64,000 nucleotides of DNA from Diabrotica undecimpunctata (GCF_040954645.1 NC_092803.1:124081961-124145960); one strand, 5' to 3'; positions 34,999 through 46,024 are shown, counted from the stretch's first letter. Notes: generated by a model not told the origin, from the sequence alone. Numbers and translations are program-made.

Positions 34999-36460
34999 TT
35001 AAAGATGCTCCATATCATCTTCATCTTCTTGTGGGTAATCGTTTGTGGCTACATCGCTATGTGTTAAATTTTGATAAATCGCATGACAACCTGACGGAAC
35101 AAATGACAGTAGTGTAATTAAGTCATTGTACTTTTGTTTTGTGATTGGTAATGGGATTACTGAGACTTGATTTAATTGGGCTGGAAACATTACTTGCTTT
35201 CTTCGATACCTCATGAAGTCAACATCATACATATTTTGATTATTGAAACCGGTCTTATAAAAGAGTTTTCCAATGTGTTCTTGTTGTACTTGTAAAAAAC
35301 CACATGTTAACAGTAAAACAGTGTCTTTATTAACATTCTTTTTTTTACTCACAAAAGGAGGATAAGGTGACAATTTCTTGTCGAAAAGCGTTTTGAAGTT
35401 TTTGAAATCTGCAAGTTTCATATTGTGCACTATATATTTACCTGATGTTTGCCAAACTAGTTGTTGACAGTCCCATAGTGTTAAAATGGTCAAATTGAAG
35501 AGTTTCTGTCTTTTTCTTTCGATTAAAGTATGAACACTGTCTGCTTCTATATGTGTGTGCCCTTTCAGTAAAAACTTTTTAGTGATCATCTTTATTTGAG
35601 GGTACGTAAGCAGTATCCAAAAATAACACATTATAATACTTATATTTTTATTTTGTCCATAGCAGTTATCGGTCCAAAGAGTGATGTCCTCTACTTGACT
35701 ACCTGGAATTGTATTGTCAGCCCATTTCAAAATTGATGAGGCAATTTCATTTGCACCTCGGGCCCCTGTTGATTCATCCCACATCATACATTGTACAGAA
35801 TAATCACTGGCGTCATATAATGTAAAATTTAGTGTCAATGCTTCCTTTTTTTAGAAACTAATACAATTGTTTGTTAGCGGTGAAAGCACACATTTTTGCA
35901 AATCACCAGTTAATACTTTGTATTTTGGAAGTCCAATTGTTTTAAGTTATACCGAGTTTTAGATTCAGGTAGGTGAGCATTATGATCAGCCTGTATACTG
36001 GTTAGTTCATCTGCAGTAATATTATCTTTCAATTGATCGGTGAATGTACTGCATGTATCGCAAATGTCTCTTTCGCGTGGCTTAAACGACAACTTGAAGT
36101 CTTCATTAAAAATATCTGCGTACAACCACTTTTTTGCTCTGAGCTTTGAATCTATATGTATTTCATTGCATTCATCAATGAACAGTTGATACATCTTTTC
36201 TATTGTAAGTTTTGTGCTCAGATAATCGCTCTTATTCCTTTCTCTGGAATAATGACTCTCATATTTTGGGAATGATTTAAAATATTGATGTATACTATTT
36301 ATGGTTTCGGTAGGAATTTTATTGATTGGCGTGTGTCTACCTCTTTGATCAGCTTTTATTCAACCTCCTGGCTCAATTTTTTTCAACATATTTACTACTA
36401 CTAAATTAGATATACAAAGTGTATTTAAAAACATAACCTTGCACACCTTGAATCGCTGAT
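34999..36460 (-). pseudogene. DUF7869-like transposase, GHT-E family copy 2, best preserved
   Basis: Minus-strand order: VCKVMFLNTLCISN, DQRGRHTPINKIP, SHYSRERNKSDYLSTKLTIE, KMYQLFIDECNEI, a CxxC pair in ERDICDTCSTFTDQL (open frame 36194-35910), KVLTGDLQKCVLSP, then the open frame 35838-34999. In that frame MMWDESTGARGANEIASSI lies at residues 18-36, TDNCYGQNKN at 56-65 and GHTHIEADSVHTLIE at 93-107, with an acidic C-terminus (PQEDEDDMEHL). I infer a DDE-type catalytic core with GDLQ Asp, TDNC Asp and GHTxxE Glu as candidate triad, plus an N-terminal zinc-binding region. Breaks are a TGA near 36360, a frame change near 35910 and a stop near 35850. It is the same family as 8890-9980 and 47750-49180. 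A Sola-like assignment is possible but unverified. Confidence 0.75.
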
Positions 36461-36526
36461 TGTTCACTGTAAAATGGTAGTGTAGTGTATTATTTTTAGA
36501 TTTGGTAGAATCTAGGTTAGTATGCT

Positions 36527-37600
36527 ATGCAACGAAAGCTCTTGAAAGCAGGACTGACTATTGCAAATAAAACGAAAAATAAAGAAGACCGAATAAGTGA
36601 AGGAACAAAACGGTTGATGGAAAAGAGATGTACATTTCTAAGCGAAGGAAAGCGAAACACCAATGGTTTCAAAGAATTGAATAAACAAATAAAGAAGGAA
36701 GTAAAGAAAGATTTAAGGATCTATAATGAAAACAAGGTAGAAAAAATAATAGAAAAGGACCGAGGTCTAAAATGCTTAAGATCAAACTTAGGAAAGCCTG
36801 TACTAATCTCATTGAAGAATAAAGATGGAAAAGAAATAAGAGAAAGAACGAAATCCTAAAAGTTACTCAAACATTTTATAGTGATTTATATTTCTCAAAC
36901 AAGAACCCAGATAACACTGCAAAGGAAGACCTTAAGAGAAATATAACGAATGTCAACTCAGAAATACTCCCTAACATAGAAGCCTTCGAAATAGAACAAG
37001 CTATAGCACAAGTAAACAACAATAAGGCTCTGGTTTCTCGGGGAGATCTCAAGAACTATAGGCCAATCTCCCTGTTGTCCCATATGTACAAACTGTTTAT
37101 GAGAATAAAAACTTACAGGTTAACGTCGAAGCTCGATAGCTATCAACCGGTAGAGCAGGCAGGATTCCGAAAAGGTTAGAGTACAGCGGATCATCTTCTT
37201 ACAGTCAGAACTCTAATAGAGAAAGCCAATGAATATCACTTGAACTTATATATTGACTTCGTTGATTATGAAAAGGCATTCGACTCCATAGAACTTTGGG
37301 AAATAGAGAGAGCTATGAACAACTGCAAGATAGACTCCCAATACAGAATTCTCATACAGAATATTTACAAGAAAGCTACAATGAAAATACAAATTGATGC
37401 GAAAACCAAAGCTATACCAATCAACAGAGGAGTTCGCCAGGGAGATGTTATCTCACCAAAGCTATTCACACTTGGACTTGAAGACGTGTTCTGAGTCAGT
37501 TAAGATACGCTGATGACATTGTAATATTCGCTACAAGTTCATTGTTGGACTTGTAGCAAATTGTGTCTAGTCTGAACACTGGTTTACATTGAGAAAAAAA
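36527..37600 (+). pseudogene. RTE-clade LINE fragment, different family
   Basis: Plus-strand frames give a basic linker (LKAGLTIANKTKNKEDRISE; 36527-36859), then IEAFEIEQAIAQVNNNKALV-type sequence with NYRPISLLSHMYKLFMR. Next come a stop after AGFRKG (~37180) and the open frame 37240-37494 with LYIDFVDYEKAFDSIELWEI and INRGVRQGDVISPKLFTLGL. A one-frame shift then leads to LRYADDIVIFA (YADD at 37506-37517). The DYEKAFDS and RQGDVISPKLF signatures separate it from the GAAGAAG-tailed family in this window (DKV, RQGCILSPLLF). It lies between the GHT-E gene and its upstream motif cluster. The endonuclease and C-terminus are missing. Confidence 0.85.
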
Positions 37601-37639
37601 GTGTACCAGTTTTATTTCCCAGACAGGAAGTGTACAAGG

Positions 37640-37889
37640 GTACATAAAACTATGTCCGGATGGTAAATGATGGTGCACACATATAGTAGAGGTAAACAAC
37701 ACCAAGTCCACATGGTGTTGTTTACCTCTGACTGGAAGTGGGCTTGGTGTTTATTAAAAAGTCGGTAAATTGCCGTAAAATTGTCTCTGGACATAGTATG
37801 GTTTACCTATGTGTAGAGCCAGAAAAGTTATATTTAAAAGTGCAATTATCTAAATTTCGACAAAAATGGACATAGTGTCCTTTACCTCC
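37640..37889. repeat. Cluster of GGACATAG/TTTACCTC motifs with inverted pair
   Basis: At least five copies of the motif GGACATAGT..TTTACCT or parts of it lie in 250 bp in both orientations. AGAGGTAAACAACACCA (37688-37704) and its exact complement (37713-37729) form a hairpin with an 8-base loop. The same motif at 34825 lies on the far side of the GHT-E copy 2 gene. Confidence 0.8.
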
Positions 37890-38102
37890 GGGGTACACAT
37901 ATATATGTTGAAATTCTGGATGGAACTTGGTTAGGAGATAAGATCGTTTTTTTTTCCTTAAAAGAACACAATTATTAGTAATTTCTTATACAATAAAACA
38001 GTTAGTAATATTTACATAGTTAAGAAGAAAATCGATGTTATGAGCCTTTTCTTCTAAACAAGTTTTTGTTAACAATATCAGTAGGAAAACAAAAATATTA
38101 AA

Positions 38103-38540
38103 TTAGAAAGTATTAATAAGATGGATTTTGCTGAAATATATGTGACAATTTGTTTTCCTTACATGTATTTTTAATCTTCTTGCATTCGGTTGTAATAACT
38201 TAAAAATGTTTTTGTTTTTACATCTCCCCTCTGGAATAGGTAAGAGTTTATTAGTATGTACAACATTTCTCTGAGACCGACGACTACCTCCGTTAATTTC
38301 ATAAATAGATGACGACACTCTGTTTAAAATTTTTAATGGCCCTTTTCTTATTGAATCTAGTTTGTTTCGATTAACACGGTTACCCATTTCGACATAAAAT
38401 AAGTCTCCAACTTTACATTCATATACGTGCTTCTTTCGGTCAACTCTAACTTTATTGTTATCATGATCCCTCTGTGAATTTTGAAATGCCAAAATTCTGT
38501 TCTGAGCCAAATCTTGGAATTCATGAAGATCTGAGGGCAA
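38103..38540 (-). pseudogene. Ty3/Gypsy integrase C-terminal fragment
   Basis: The open minus-strand frame has AQNRILAFQNSQRDHDNNKV, YECKVGDLFYVEMGNRVNRN, KLDSIRKGPLKILNRVSSSI and RRSQRNVVHTNKLLPIPEG. This is the post-catalytic GPY/F-type module of Gypsy integrases, a small beta-barrel involved in DNA or chromatin contact. The catalytic DDE core is absent, with no LTR on either side. The I-clade LINE starts directly to the right (~38620) and may have replaced the rest of it. Confidence 0.8.
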
Positions 38541-38619
38541 AATTAATGATTTTTTTTAGTTTATTGTGTCTCAACTACAAGGTTATTGACACTGGATCAA
38601 CTTTGTTACTATACATTGT

Positions 38620-40200
38620 ACATTACATTATAATTTACAATAAAGAGAATAAAAGAGAATGTAAAAAAAAGAAAACATTAAATTTTGTAAAACAAGTTCG
38701 TTTCTCGAAGGAAATCTAGTACATTCTGAACAAGTTCTATTTGGCTGAGGATAACATTTGTAAGACCATGTATAGAACATTTTTTTTGTTCTTGCTCGTA
38801 TTTGACACACTGTGTAAGAATATGTTGAACGGTTAATGATTCACTACAATTTTTATAAACAGGTGGTTACTCCGAAGCCATCAGGTGCCCATGTGTCAGC
38901 CGTGTGTGACTAATTCTTAGCTTGCAAATGATTAATTTGTCTCTTCTACTTAAGTTAGGTAGCTGAAAGGTTTCGATGGTAGGTTGTATTTTGTGTAATT
39001 TCAAGGTTGAATTATTCTTCCATTGGTTTTGCCAGGACTTTTTAATTTGGGACCTGAAAATTAGTTTTAGATCTGATGTTAGTTGAACAGATTTGATGTC
39101 TGATTTGGTTATAATTGCTTCTTTTGCAGCAGTGTCAGCAGACTCATTACCTAAAATGCAAACATGTGAAGGAATCCAGATTAATGTTATGTTTGTTCCA
39201 GAAGAAGTGAGACAGTTTCTTTTTTCATGTATGGCATGAACTAATGAATGTTGGAAATAAATATTTTAAATTGAGTCCATGGAGGATATCGAATCTGTAC
39301 ATATTACAGTGTTCTTGGGTTTAGTTTGGTTACATAAGCCTTTTAATGCTTTTAGGATGACGGACAGTTATCCTGTATGAATAAATGAGAATTGTGGAAA
39401 GCAGAACTTCTGAATGATACTATTTGAAGTTGTTACAGAATATTCAACACCTGTCTTAGTTTTAGATGCATCTGTGTAGAATATGAGTTTTTGTTGACCA
39501 GTTCTAAGAAAGATTGCCTCAGAATTTGGAAGTTGCTTTCATTGTTGTGACTTTAGGTATGTTATTAATCCAAGGAGAAGTTAATGACAGTATATGAGTA
39601 TCTGTTATTGAAAAATCAACAGGTCGTGGAACGGGAAGTAAAATTTGAGGTAATGTCTGGTATTTATTATTGGGTTCACAATTATAGGATTGGTATATTA
39701 GCTTATATATAGGGTTGTTTTAATTCGAAGACACTCTAGCAAAGTATGTTAGTAGTTGTTGCCTACGAAGCGAAAGGGACAGTTCACCTGTTTCACAGCG
39801 AAGACTTTCGGCGGGACAGGATCTGAAAGCTACGAGAGATATTCGTAATGCGGTAATCTATTGTCAAGGTTAAATAAGTCTTTGATGCTGACATGTATAC
39901 AAAGCATCCATAATCCAGTCGAGAGCGAATGAGAGATCTGTATACCTTAATTAGGATGTCTTCATCAGCTCCCCAGTGATGGTTTGCTAGAGATTTCAAT
40001 GGATTTAATCTGGCTAAGCAATTACATTTGATGTTTATAATCTGTGGTTTCCATGTTAGTCGACTATCAAAAATTAAACCTAGTATCTTGTGTTTATTAG
40101 CTACTGTGAGCGGAGTACTATTTAATGTAATTTGAGGTAATAATATGCTACGTGTTCTTCGACTGAATTTGAGTACTTAAGCCACTGTATTCTTAGCCAC
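38620..40200 (-). pseudogene. I-clade-like LINE 3' half with RNase H
   Basis: Minus-strand blocks in order: MKSLANHHWGADEDILIKVY and LIRSRLDYGCFVYMSASKTY (the end of the reverse transcriptase region, 39999-39793), then an RNase H domain with VIYTDASKTKTGVEYSV, ICTDSISSMDSI, LIWIPSHVCILGNESADTAA, and a final zinc-finger-like block (C..C...QHILTQC). RNase H next to a LINE reverse transcriptase is typical of the I and R1 groups and some Jockey relatives. Several stops and frame changes are present. The same organisation recurs at 53660-54965. Confidence 0.85.
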
Positions 40201-40568
40201 GATAGTGGCTCACTATCGCAATTCATTTTTTTGTGTGTGACGGTTTTTTCTTTGAGGTTCCAGGTACTTTTAAAATCGTCGTTAACCAACTGTGTAAGGT
40301 GGAACGATTTATATTTTAATGACTTTATTAGAATAAAATACCAATTGTTTGGGACATAAATTGCTTTAACGGTAGTAAGTCATATTGATCCACAAGATAA
40401 AAAAAGAATAAAAACTTACAACATGAGTTAGAGGACTTAGCCCTAAAAAAATTTTACACTATCACAAAACATTAAGTTCCAAATTCTTCAACTACTAACA
40501 ATTATAATGTTTAAATTTTATTTAGTGTCAGAAAATACATGGTTAAATAATTTAGAAATGAAATTTAT

Positions 40569-40796
40569 GTCAAAAAATATCTGTACATTGGACACACATC
40601 CAGAAATCTAGTACGCCGACTGACATTACATAAAAGTGAACTCAGAAATAATAAAAATACGTGTGAATTAATAGATCATGCAATTAATAAAAATCATTTA
40701 TTTAATTTTAATAAAACCAATATACTAAGATATGAAAATAAATTAAACAAAAGAGAATTCCTAGAAATGGTATACATAAAAACTATCAATTTGTAA
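40569..40796 (+). pseudogene. Penelope-like GIY-YIG endonuclease fragment
   Basis: An open stretch reads KKYLYIGHTSRNLVRRLTLH, KSELRNNKNTCELIDHAINK and ILRYENKLNKREFLEMVYIK before a stop at 40794-40796. YIGxTxRxLxxRxxxH followed by a CELxxHA block and a conserved Glu (YENK, REFLE) is the layout of the GIY-YIG endonuclease at the end of Penelope-like retroelements, which nicks DNA for integration. No Penelope reverse transcriptase is readable upstream, so only the tail survives. Confidence 0.7.
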
Positions 40797-41010
40797 ATAA
40801 AAAAAAACTAACATTGTTAAACACAGCAATATCTATAATTATTATATATATATATATTTAAATCATTTTTGTTCATAATCAGTGTTTTATTTTCAACGGC
40901 GTGTTGAATTACTTATTGCGATTTTGTATTTATTCTGACAATTTAATACTGAAATCTAATTCTTATATCATAAATCTCTATTATAGTTATAATACTAGCA
41001 AAAAACTTAC

Positions 41011-41205
41011 ACATAACATCTAATCGAACTTCAATACTGCTCGATTTCGTAGAATAGGACTCGTGGACGGCTACACATCGCAGCATCCTTCCGTGATTCT
41101 CTTTCGTAATTGTCAGTTCTAAAACCGACAGAGCTAGCCATGTCCTCGGATTATCCAGTTCCGTGGTATTTGTTTGTCTACGAGTCGGTGTGATTTCCGT
41201 TTGGT
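41011..41205 (-). CDS. Host exon: immunoglobulin C2-type domain (adhesion protein, partial)
   Basis: On the minus strand an acceptor TTTTTATTGTTTCAG ends at 41206. The following 195 bp have one open phase, and a perfect donor GTAAGT starts at 41010. Translation (phase 1 at both ends) reads QTEITPTRRQTNTTELDNPR, TWLALSVLELTITKENHGRM, LRCVAVHESYSTKSSSIEVR and LDVM. SVLELTITKENHGRMLRCVA carries the typical Ig pattern of hydrophobic strand, D/E-x-G/H-x-x-L-x-C, and the second cysteine. A following LDVxY-type strand is expected. Phase 1-1 exons are characteristic of Ig-domain genes. The closest class in my memory is the Sidestep/nephrin-like group of cell-surface adhesion proteins. The other two phases contain stops. 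Composition is less AT-rich than the surroundings. No second exon of the gene was found in the window. Confidence 0.72.
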
Positions 41206-41455
41206 CTGAAACAATAAAAACGATTTGAATGGAAAGTAATCATCTCTAATCTGTACGTAGGAGATCCATGTTAGTTTAATGGTTTTTGATAATAGTAAAG
41301 ACCAACTTTATTACTAATTAGAAAAAATATATGATTTATAACTAATTTTATTTATGAATTAAATAGTTGTATTTTTTAATGAAGTTTTTTTTTGGTATTG
41401 GTATAGGATGGTCAATACCGAAATATTTAATTCCCCATCTTTTTGAACATATATA
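41206..41455. other. Intron-like sequence
   Basis: AT-rich sequence between the putative exon and the IS630-type element. No signal beyond the exon's splice acceptor region is seen. Confidence 0.5.
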
Positions 41456-43572
41456 CAGGGTGGTCCTTAAGTAATTGTACAAACAGAAACCAGAAACCAG
41501 TAGATTCTGCACTTTAAAACATTACGATTTAAGCCAACTTGCTTTAATAAAATGTTGATATTAAGAAAGATACAGGGTGTTAAAGTGGAAATTAAAAATT
41601 TTATTTTTTGCTATAACTTTTACGTTTGTAAATATTTTTGGACAAAAATTTACAGTTGGGTGCTTTTAAGTAGGATAAATTGTAATTTTATACATACTTT
41701 AATTTAACTACTAGAGGGCGCCACATATGCCACATGTGTGGCATAAATTTGCGCTTAACTTTTTTGCTTTTTAAATTGGTTCTATTTGTGTTAAAAAATA
41801 TTAAAGATACATTATATTTACAAAGAAAAGGTATACTTGCTAGTAACCTAAAAATTCAACCGCATTCGAGATAATCGCATTTCATAAGTCAGCTGCATAA
41901 TAATTCTTAGTTTGATATTTGTGCGGTAAAGCACTGAATACATGTAGATAAGCATAATTCATAGTTTACTCTTAATAAAACATTTCAAAGATAATAATGT
42001 AACATCACAAAATGCTTTGTTATGGGTGCTAAATGTCTTATTGGAGAAAAGATTCTTCATCTTCTTCCTTAGTTTTTATAATGGCGTTGTATTAATTTTT
42101 CTCTATTGTAAAATGCTGAAAACCCAAAATATGTGATTTATGCAAGATGGTACACCACCACATTCTAGAGAGAAGGCAGTTAGAGCATAATTAAATAGAA
42201 CTTTTCTGAACGTTGGATTGGTCTTGTGAGATGTGGTGAGATATTGATATAATTATTTAATTCATAAAAAATTCAAAAATAATACTTATTATTCATTACG
42301 TAAATTGATTACCCATTTTTATTAGGACAAATAGAAACTATCGTTTCTACTATAACTATAGTTTCTACACTACTAAACACGTATGTGTCTTTTTTTATAA
42401 TACTTTTGCTACAAATCTAACCTTAAAAACTCAGCATGTTTACAAAAACATCATCATTGGCCTAATAACCGATATTGTTATAAATATAGTAAATCATAAT
42501 AATCCATTTGTTCGAGCTGTAATTATAGTTACTCGTAAGCTGTAACGTAAACATACAAATAAGTAATGTCATCGATAAGTTATTCCGTGTGTATATAGGT
42601 AACCAATGAACAAGATAGATCACAGTTTAATAAATTATTTAACTTCTGCGACAAATAAGCTGTAGTTCCATAATATACCATAAGATTTGGATATGTATCC
42701 AAAATAATATATTCATCCATTATACATTATAGCCATCACGTAGCCCAGAATTTAATCCGTTTGATTTTGGTATATGGGGCGCATTAAAACAACGTGTCTA
42801 TAAGAATCCCATAAACATTCGCAACCAACTATGGGAAGAAATAAATACTGCAGCAGTTTCTTTAGAACCAATGATGGTATTTAATATGAGACGATCTTTT
42901 ATGGAATATACTTTGACTATTTCTTAATTTGGTTTTTAAACAAAATGTTTTGATTATGACTTTAATTTAACTAAAACATAAAATGTTTGATGTAAAATCC
43001 TTTTATTCTGTTATTTTGTCAAATCCTATTATTAATTATCCTACTGATATATTTATTTTATTTAATATTTCGTTAACTAATAACTTTAGTTAAAGGTATT
43101 TTATACCAAAATTCAAAAGTATGCCTGGAGTAATTGCCTTAAATCAGAATTATGCAGCTGATTTGTAAAATGCGATTCTCTCGGAAACTGTTAAGTTTTG
43201 AAGTTATTAACAGGTATACCTTTTTTTTTGTTAAAATAATGTATCTTTAATATTTTTTGTCCCAAATACAGGTAACTTAAAGAACAAAAAAGTTAAGTGC
43301 AAATTTATACCACATATGTGGCATATGTGGCGACATCTATCAGTTACATCAAAGTGTGCATCAAATTATAATTTCTCATATATAAAAGTACCCAGTTGTA
43401 AATTTTTATACATAAATGTTTACAAACATGAAAAAATAAAATTTTAAATTTGCACTTTAACACCCTGTATCTTTCTTAATATCAACATTTTATTAAAGCA
43501 ATTTGGCTTAAATCGTAGTATTTTAAAGTGTAAAATTAATGTTTCTGTTTGTACAATTACTTAAGGACCACC

Positions 43573-43575
<3 letters not shown>
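41456..43575 (+). mobile_element. IS630/mariner-like element with ~450-bp TIRs
   Basis: The left end CAGGGTGGTCCTTAAGTAAT (41456) and the right end, in reverse complement (43575 backward), share the same start. The inverted similarity continues inward for about 450 bp (AAAATGTTGATATTAAGAAA, CGCCACATATGCCACAT, AATCGCATTT..AA.TCAGC). TA flanks both ends. The right end sits directly against an (AT)n microsatellite, so the insertion used one of its TA sites. Internal transposase pieces lie at ~42110-42930. A ~490-bp AT-rich stretch (42245-42730) interrupts them and may be a further insertion. Confidence 0.9.
42110..42927 (+). pseudogene. IS630-type transposase remnants
   Basis: Two plus-strand blocks of a DDE_3-type transposase are separated by ~490 bp. 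The first reads FMQDGTPPHSREKAVRA with a stop, then FSERWIGLVRCGEI (~42140-42245); it holds the second catalytic Asp (MQDG). The second reads SRSPEFNPFDFGIWGALKQR, then VYKNPINIRNQLWEEINTAA and MRRSFMEYTLTIS with a stop at 42925-42927. The N-terminal DNA-binding part and first Asp are missing. The third catalytic position falls at the F(D)F after NPF. Confidence 0.8.

Positions 43576-43662
<87 letters not shown>
43576..43662. repeat. (AT)n microsatellite beside transposon end
   Basis: About 85 bp of TA repeat starting at the TA duplication of the IS630-type element. The open frame across it (43539-43742) is an artefact. Confidence 0.95.
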
Positions 43663-43664
<2 letters not shown>

Positions 43665-43779
43665 AGAGGCATTAGTGCTAGATTAGAACTCAATTTACTG
43701 ATTTGTCGGACATACGAAAAAATAATAAAAAAAATAATTTAGGTAAAAGTTGCAGCATATATAGGACCGTGCTTTAAAC

Positions 43780-46024
43780 TAGGGATGGCGGTTTTTGACA
43801 AAACACCGGTTTTCGGTTATACCGGTTTTTTTTGCTTACGGTTTAACCTGGCGGTTATAACCGGCCAAAAAAAAACCGGTTTTTCCAAAAACCGGTTTTT
43901 GGTTTTTTTAATCCAATAGTTACAAAGGTACATTTACAATGCACTTTAGTTTGCGATACTTCATTCGACTCGATATCAATATGATCAAAATTAGTACTAT
44001 CGAAAGAACATCAATATCAATATAAATAAAACAAAATTTTTAATAAAACCATTTTATTCTATTAATTATTATATTTATTTATTATTTTATTATTAATATA
44101 TATTTAGTGATTATTATTAAACATAATATAGCAAGATTATTATTAAATATAATTATAGTAAGATTAATATAATATACATATTGCAATAATATACAATAAA
44201 AGAATATGAAGTAATATTTTAAGTAAAAAAGTATAGGTTAGAAGGTTACAAATAGGTTATATTATATGAAATGGATTTAGCATTATGTTGGCCAGTATTT
44301 TTCATGAAGCCTATTGAGAAAAACTCGTTCATATATATGTTGGTCGGTTAAGCGGCTTCTCTCATCTAACACAATATCATTCAATGATGACACCAGTCTC
44401 TCTGATGCCACCGAACTTCCGACCAACGACATGTATTTTTTTAGCTATAAAAGCCAAGCCTGGCATATAGGTTCTGTTCTGATCCCAGAGTGAAAACGGA
44501 TCACTTGGCAGCAAAGGCTGCTGCAGATATAGAGTCAGTTCATTTGAAAAAGAACTTTGAAACTGTGTGTCCTGAGAACTTGAACTGAAACCACTGTTCA
44601 CCAACTCCAGATAGTGTGAAGACCAAAAAGGGTTTGATTTTAAACTCACTTTGGCTTCATCATTCTGGAAGGAACAGGAAGGAGAAAGTTTTCCGATTTC
44701 GGTAAGGTAGGTCCTAACTTCTGAGCCTAAATTGGATGTGACTGTCTCTGATATACGGATTCAGATATAGTTTTTTGAACCTCGGGTCCGTGATTGTGGC
44801 ATGGCAAAGCAGGGGATTTCGTAAAAGCTTAGTGCCTCTCTCTTGAAGGCTAGTTATAAGCTTTTAGCATAACTTTTGAGCTGTACTAAGGTTTGGCTTG
44901 AGGTTTTTTAAAAATCTTTCGATAATAGACACAAGGGGGTTAACAAGGCTAGCAGTAATGTACTGGGAACCCGAGATCTCCTTTGTGGCCTCATCGAAAG
45001 GCGATAAAATGCTTACAATTTCAGTGATTAGTTTTATATCTGAACCAGAAATCATCCTTGGTGCTTTTTTAATCGAGGGATCTGCCAATATTGCAGCTAG
45101 ATATGGGGACATTAGTGTTAATCTTTTAAGCATATGGTAGACAGAATTCCATCTGGTTGTAGTCAGATGCAGAGAGCAGTAAACCAAAATTATTACACTA
45201 CTGCTCAACAGAGAGCACTAAAATAATTCAGGTTCTATTGTCAATGAATATAATGAGAGTAGAATATAATATGCAATTATTGTATTCAATTAATGATGCA
45301 AATTTAATTTACCATTTAAAAATATAATCCTCTAAAATACCCACCAATTTTCCTCTCCTCCCAAACCCAATAAATTCCCCACCCCAACCATTTCAACTTA
45401 TAAAAAATTTCCCAGACCCTTTCAAATAGGATTTAAAAAAAATAATATCAACAAAAATATTTTACTTAAAAATAAATTAATGCAATTTATCTTTTATTTT
45501 TACTACCTTAAAAAAATTATCATCTATTACTTTTAACACGTTTGTATATTTGTATAATAGGTACATTTTAACTCGTTTAATACTTCCTGTATGGGTGTAT
45601 CGTTTTGAAAACGTAGGGAAATCCTTGGAGATTCGTATTCGTAATCAGTAATTCAATATTTAGAGTCAGAACATTATTTTTGGTAATCAGAAACATCCAT
45701 TCACCCACTTTCAATGTCAAGAGTCAAGTGTGAAAAATAGATGATGTACCAGATCACTTCTTATGTAAATATTATGATTACAAATACCTTTTCAACCAGT
45801 TTGCTGGTTTTGTTTGGAATAATTACTTGAAAATAATAATTATGATTGGGATCCAAAATAATACCTAACCTAATCCTAATCACCGTAAAAACCTAATAAC
45901 CGGTTTTTACTTTAAAAATAAAAAACCGGTTATAACCGGGACAAAAAAACAACCGATAAAACCGGTTATTGCGAAGTAAAAAAACCGGTTTTCGGTTAAA
46001 ACCGGTAGGTTTTTCCCATCCCTA
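43780..46024 (-). mobile_element. hAT element with 8-bp TSD and CCGGTT-rich ends
   Basis: TAGGGATGG at 43780 and its complement CCATCCCTA at 46024 form short TIRs. CTTTAAAC is duplicated on both sides (43772-43779 and 46025-46032), the 8-bp duplication diagnostic of hAT. The first ~140 bp and last ~140 bp are packed with ACCGGTTTT and AACCGGTTATAACCGG motifs in both orientations, probable transposase-binding repeats. The transposase inside (44285-45208) is incomplete, so the 2.25-kb element is a deletion derivative. Confidence 0.95.
44285..45208 (-). pseudogene. hAT transposase C-terminal half, broken
   Basis: The open frame 45208-44864 contains LTTTRWNSVYHMLKRLTLM and ILSPFDEATKEISGSQYITA plus SLVNPLVSIIERFLKNLKP, the conserved TRWNS and LxPFxxxTxxxSG blocks of hAT. 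The frame 44649-44377 has ELTLYLQQPLLPSDPFSLWD and YMPGLAFIAKKIHVV. After a frameshift come SSVASERLVSSLNDIVLDER and RLTDQHIYERVFLN, completing the C-terminal dimerisation domain. The BED finger and the first catalytic Asp are missing. It is ZBED-like in general appearance. Confidence 0.88.

Larger units (their letters stand above)
34825..37889 (-). mobile_element. Candidate transposon: GHT-E copy 2 between repeated motifs
   Basis: The motif GGACATAGTGT..TTTACCTC occurs at 34825-34846, outside the 3' end of the transposase-like gene. It recurs as a cluster beyond the 5' end: 37651 (inverted, partial), 37688-37704 and 37713-37729 (AGAGGTAAACAACACCA facing its exact complement), 37789 and 37868-37889. 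Such subterminal repeat clusters are a habit of DNA transposons. I therefore propose that the element runs from about 34825 to 37889 and that the RTE-clade LINE at ~36527-37600 was inserted later. No exact TIR or target duplication was found, so the limits are provisional. Confidence 0.5.

Noticed and set aside
43539..43742. Open frame of repeated Tyr-Ile
   Set aside because: Artefact of the (AT)n microsatellite beside the IS630-type element.
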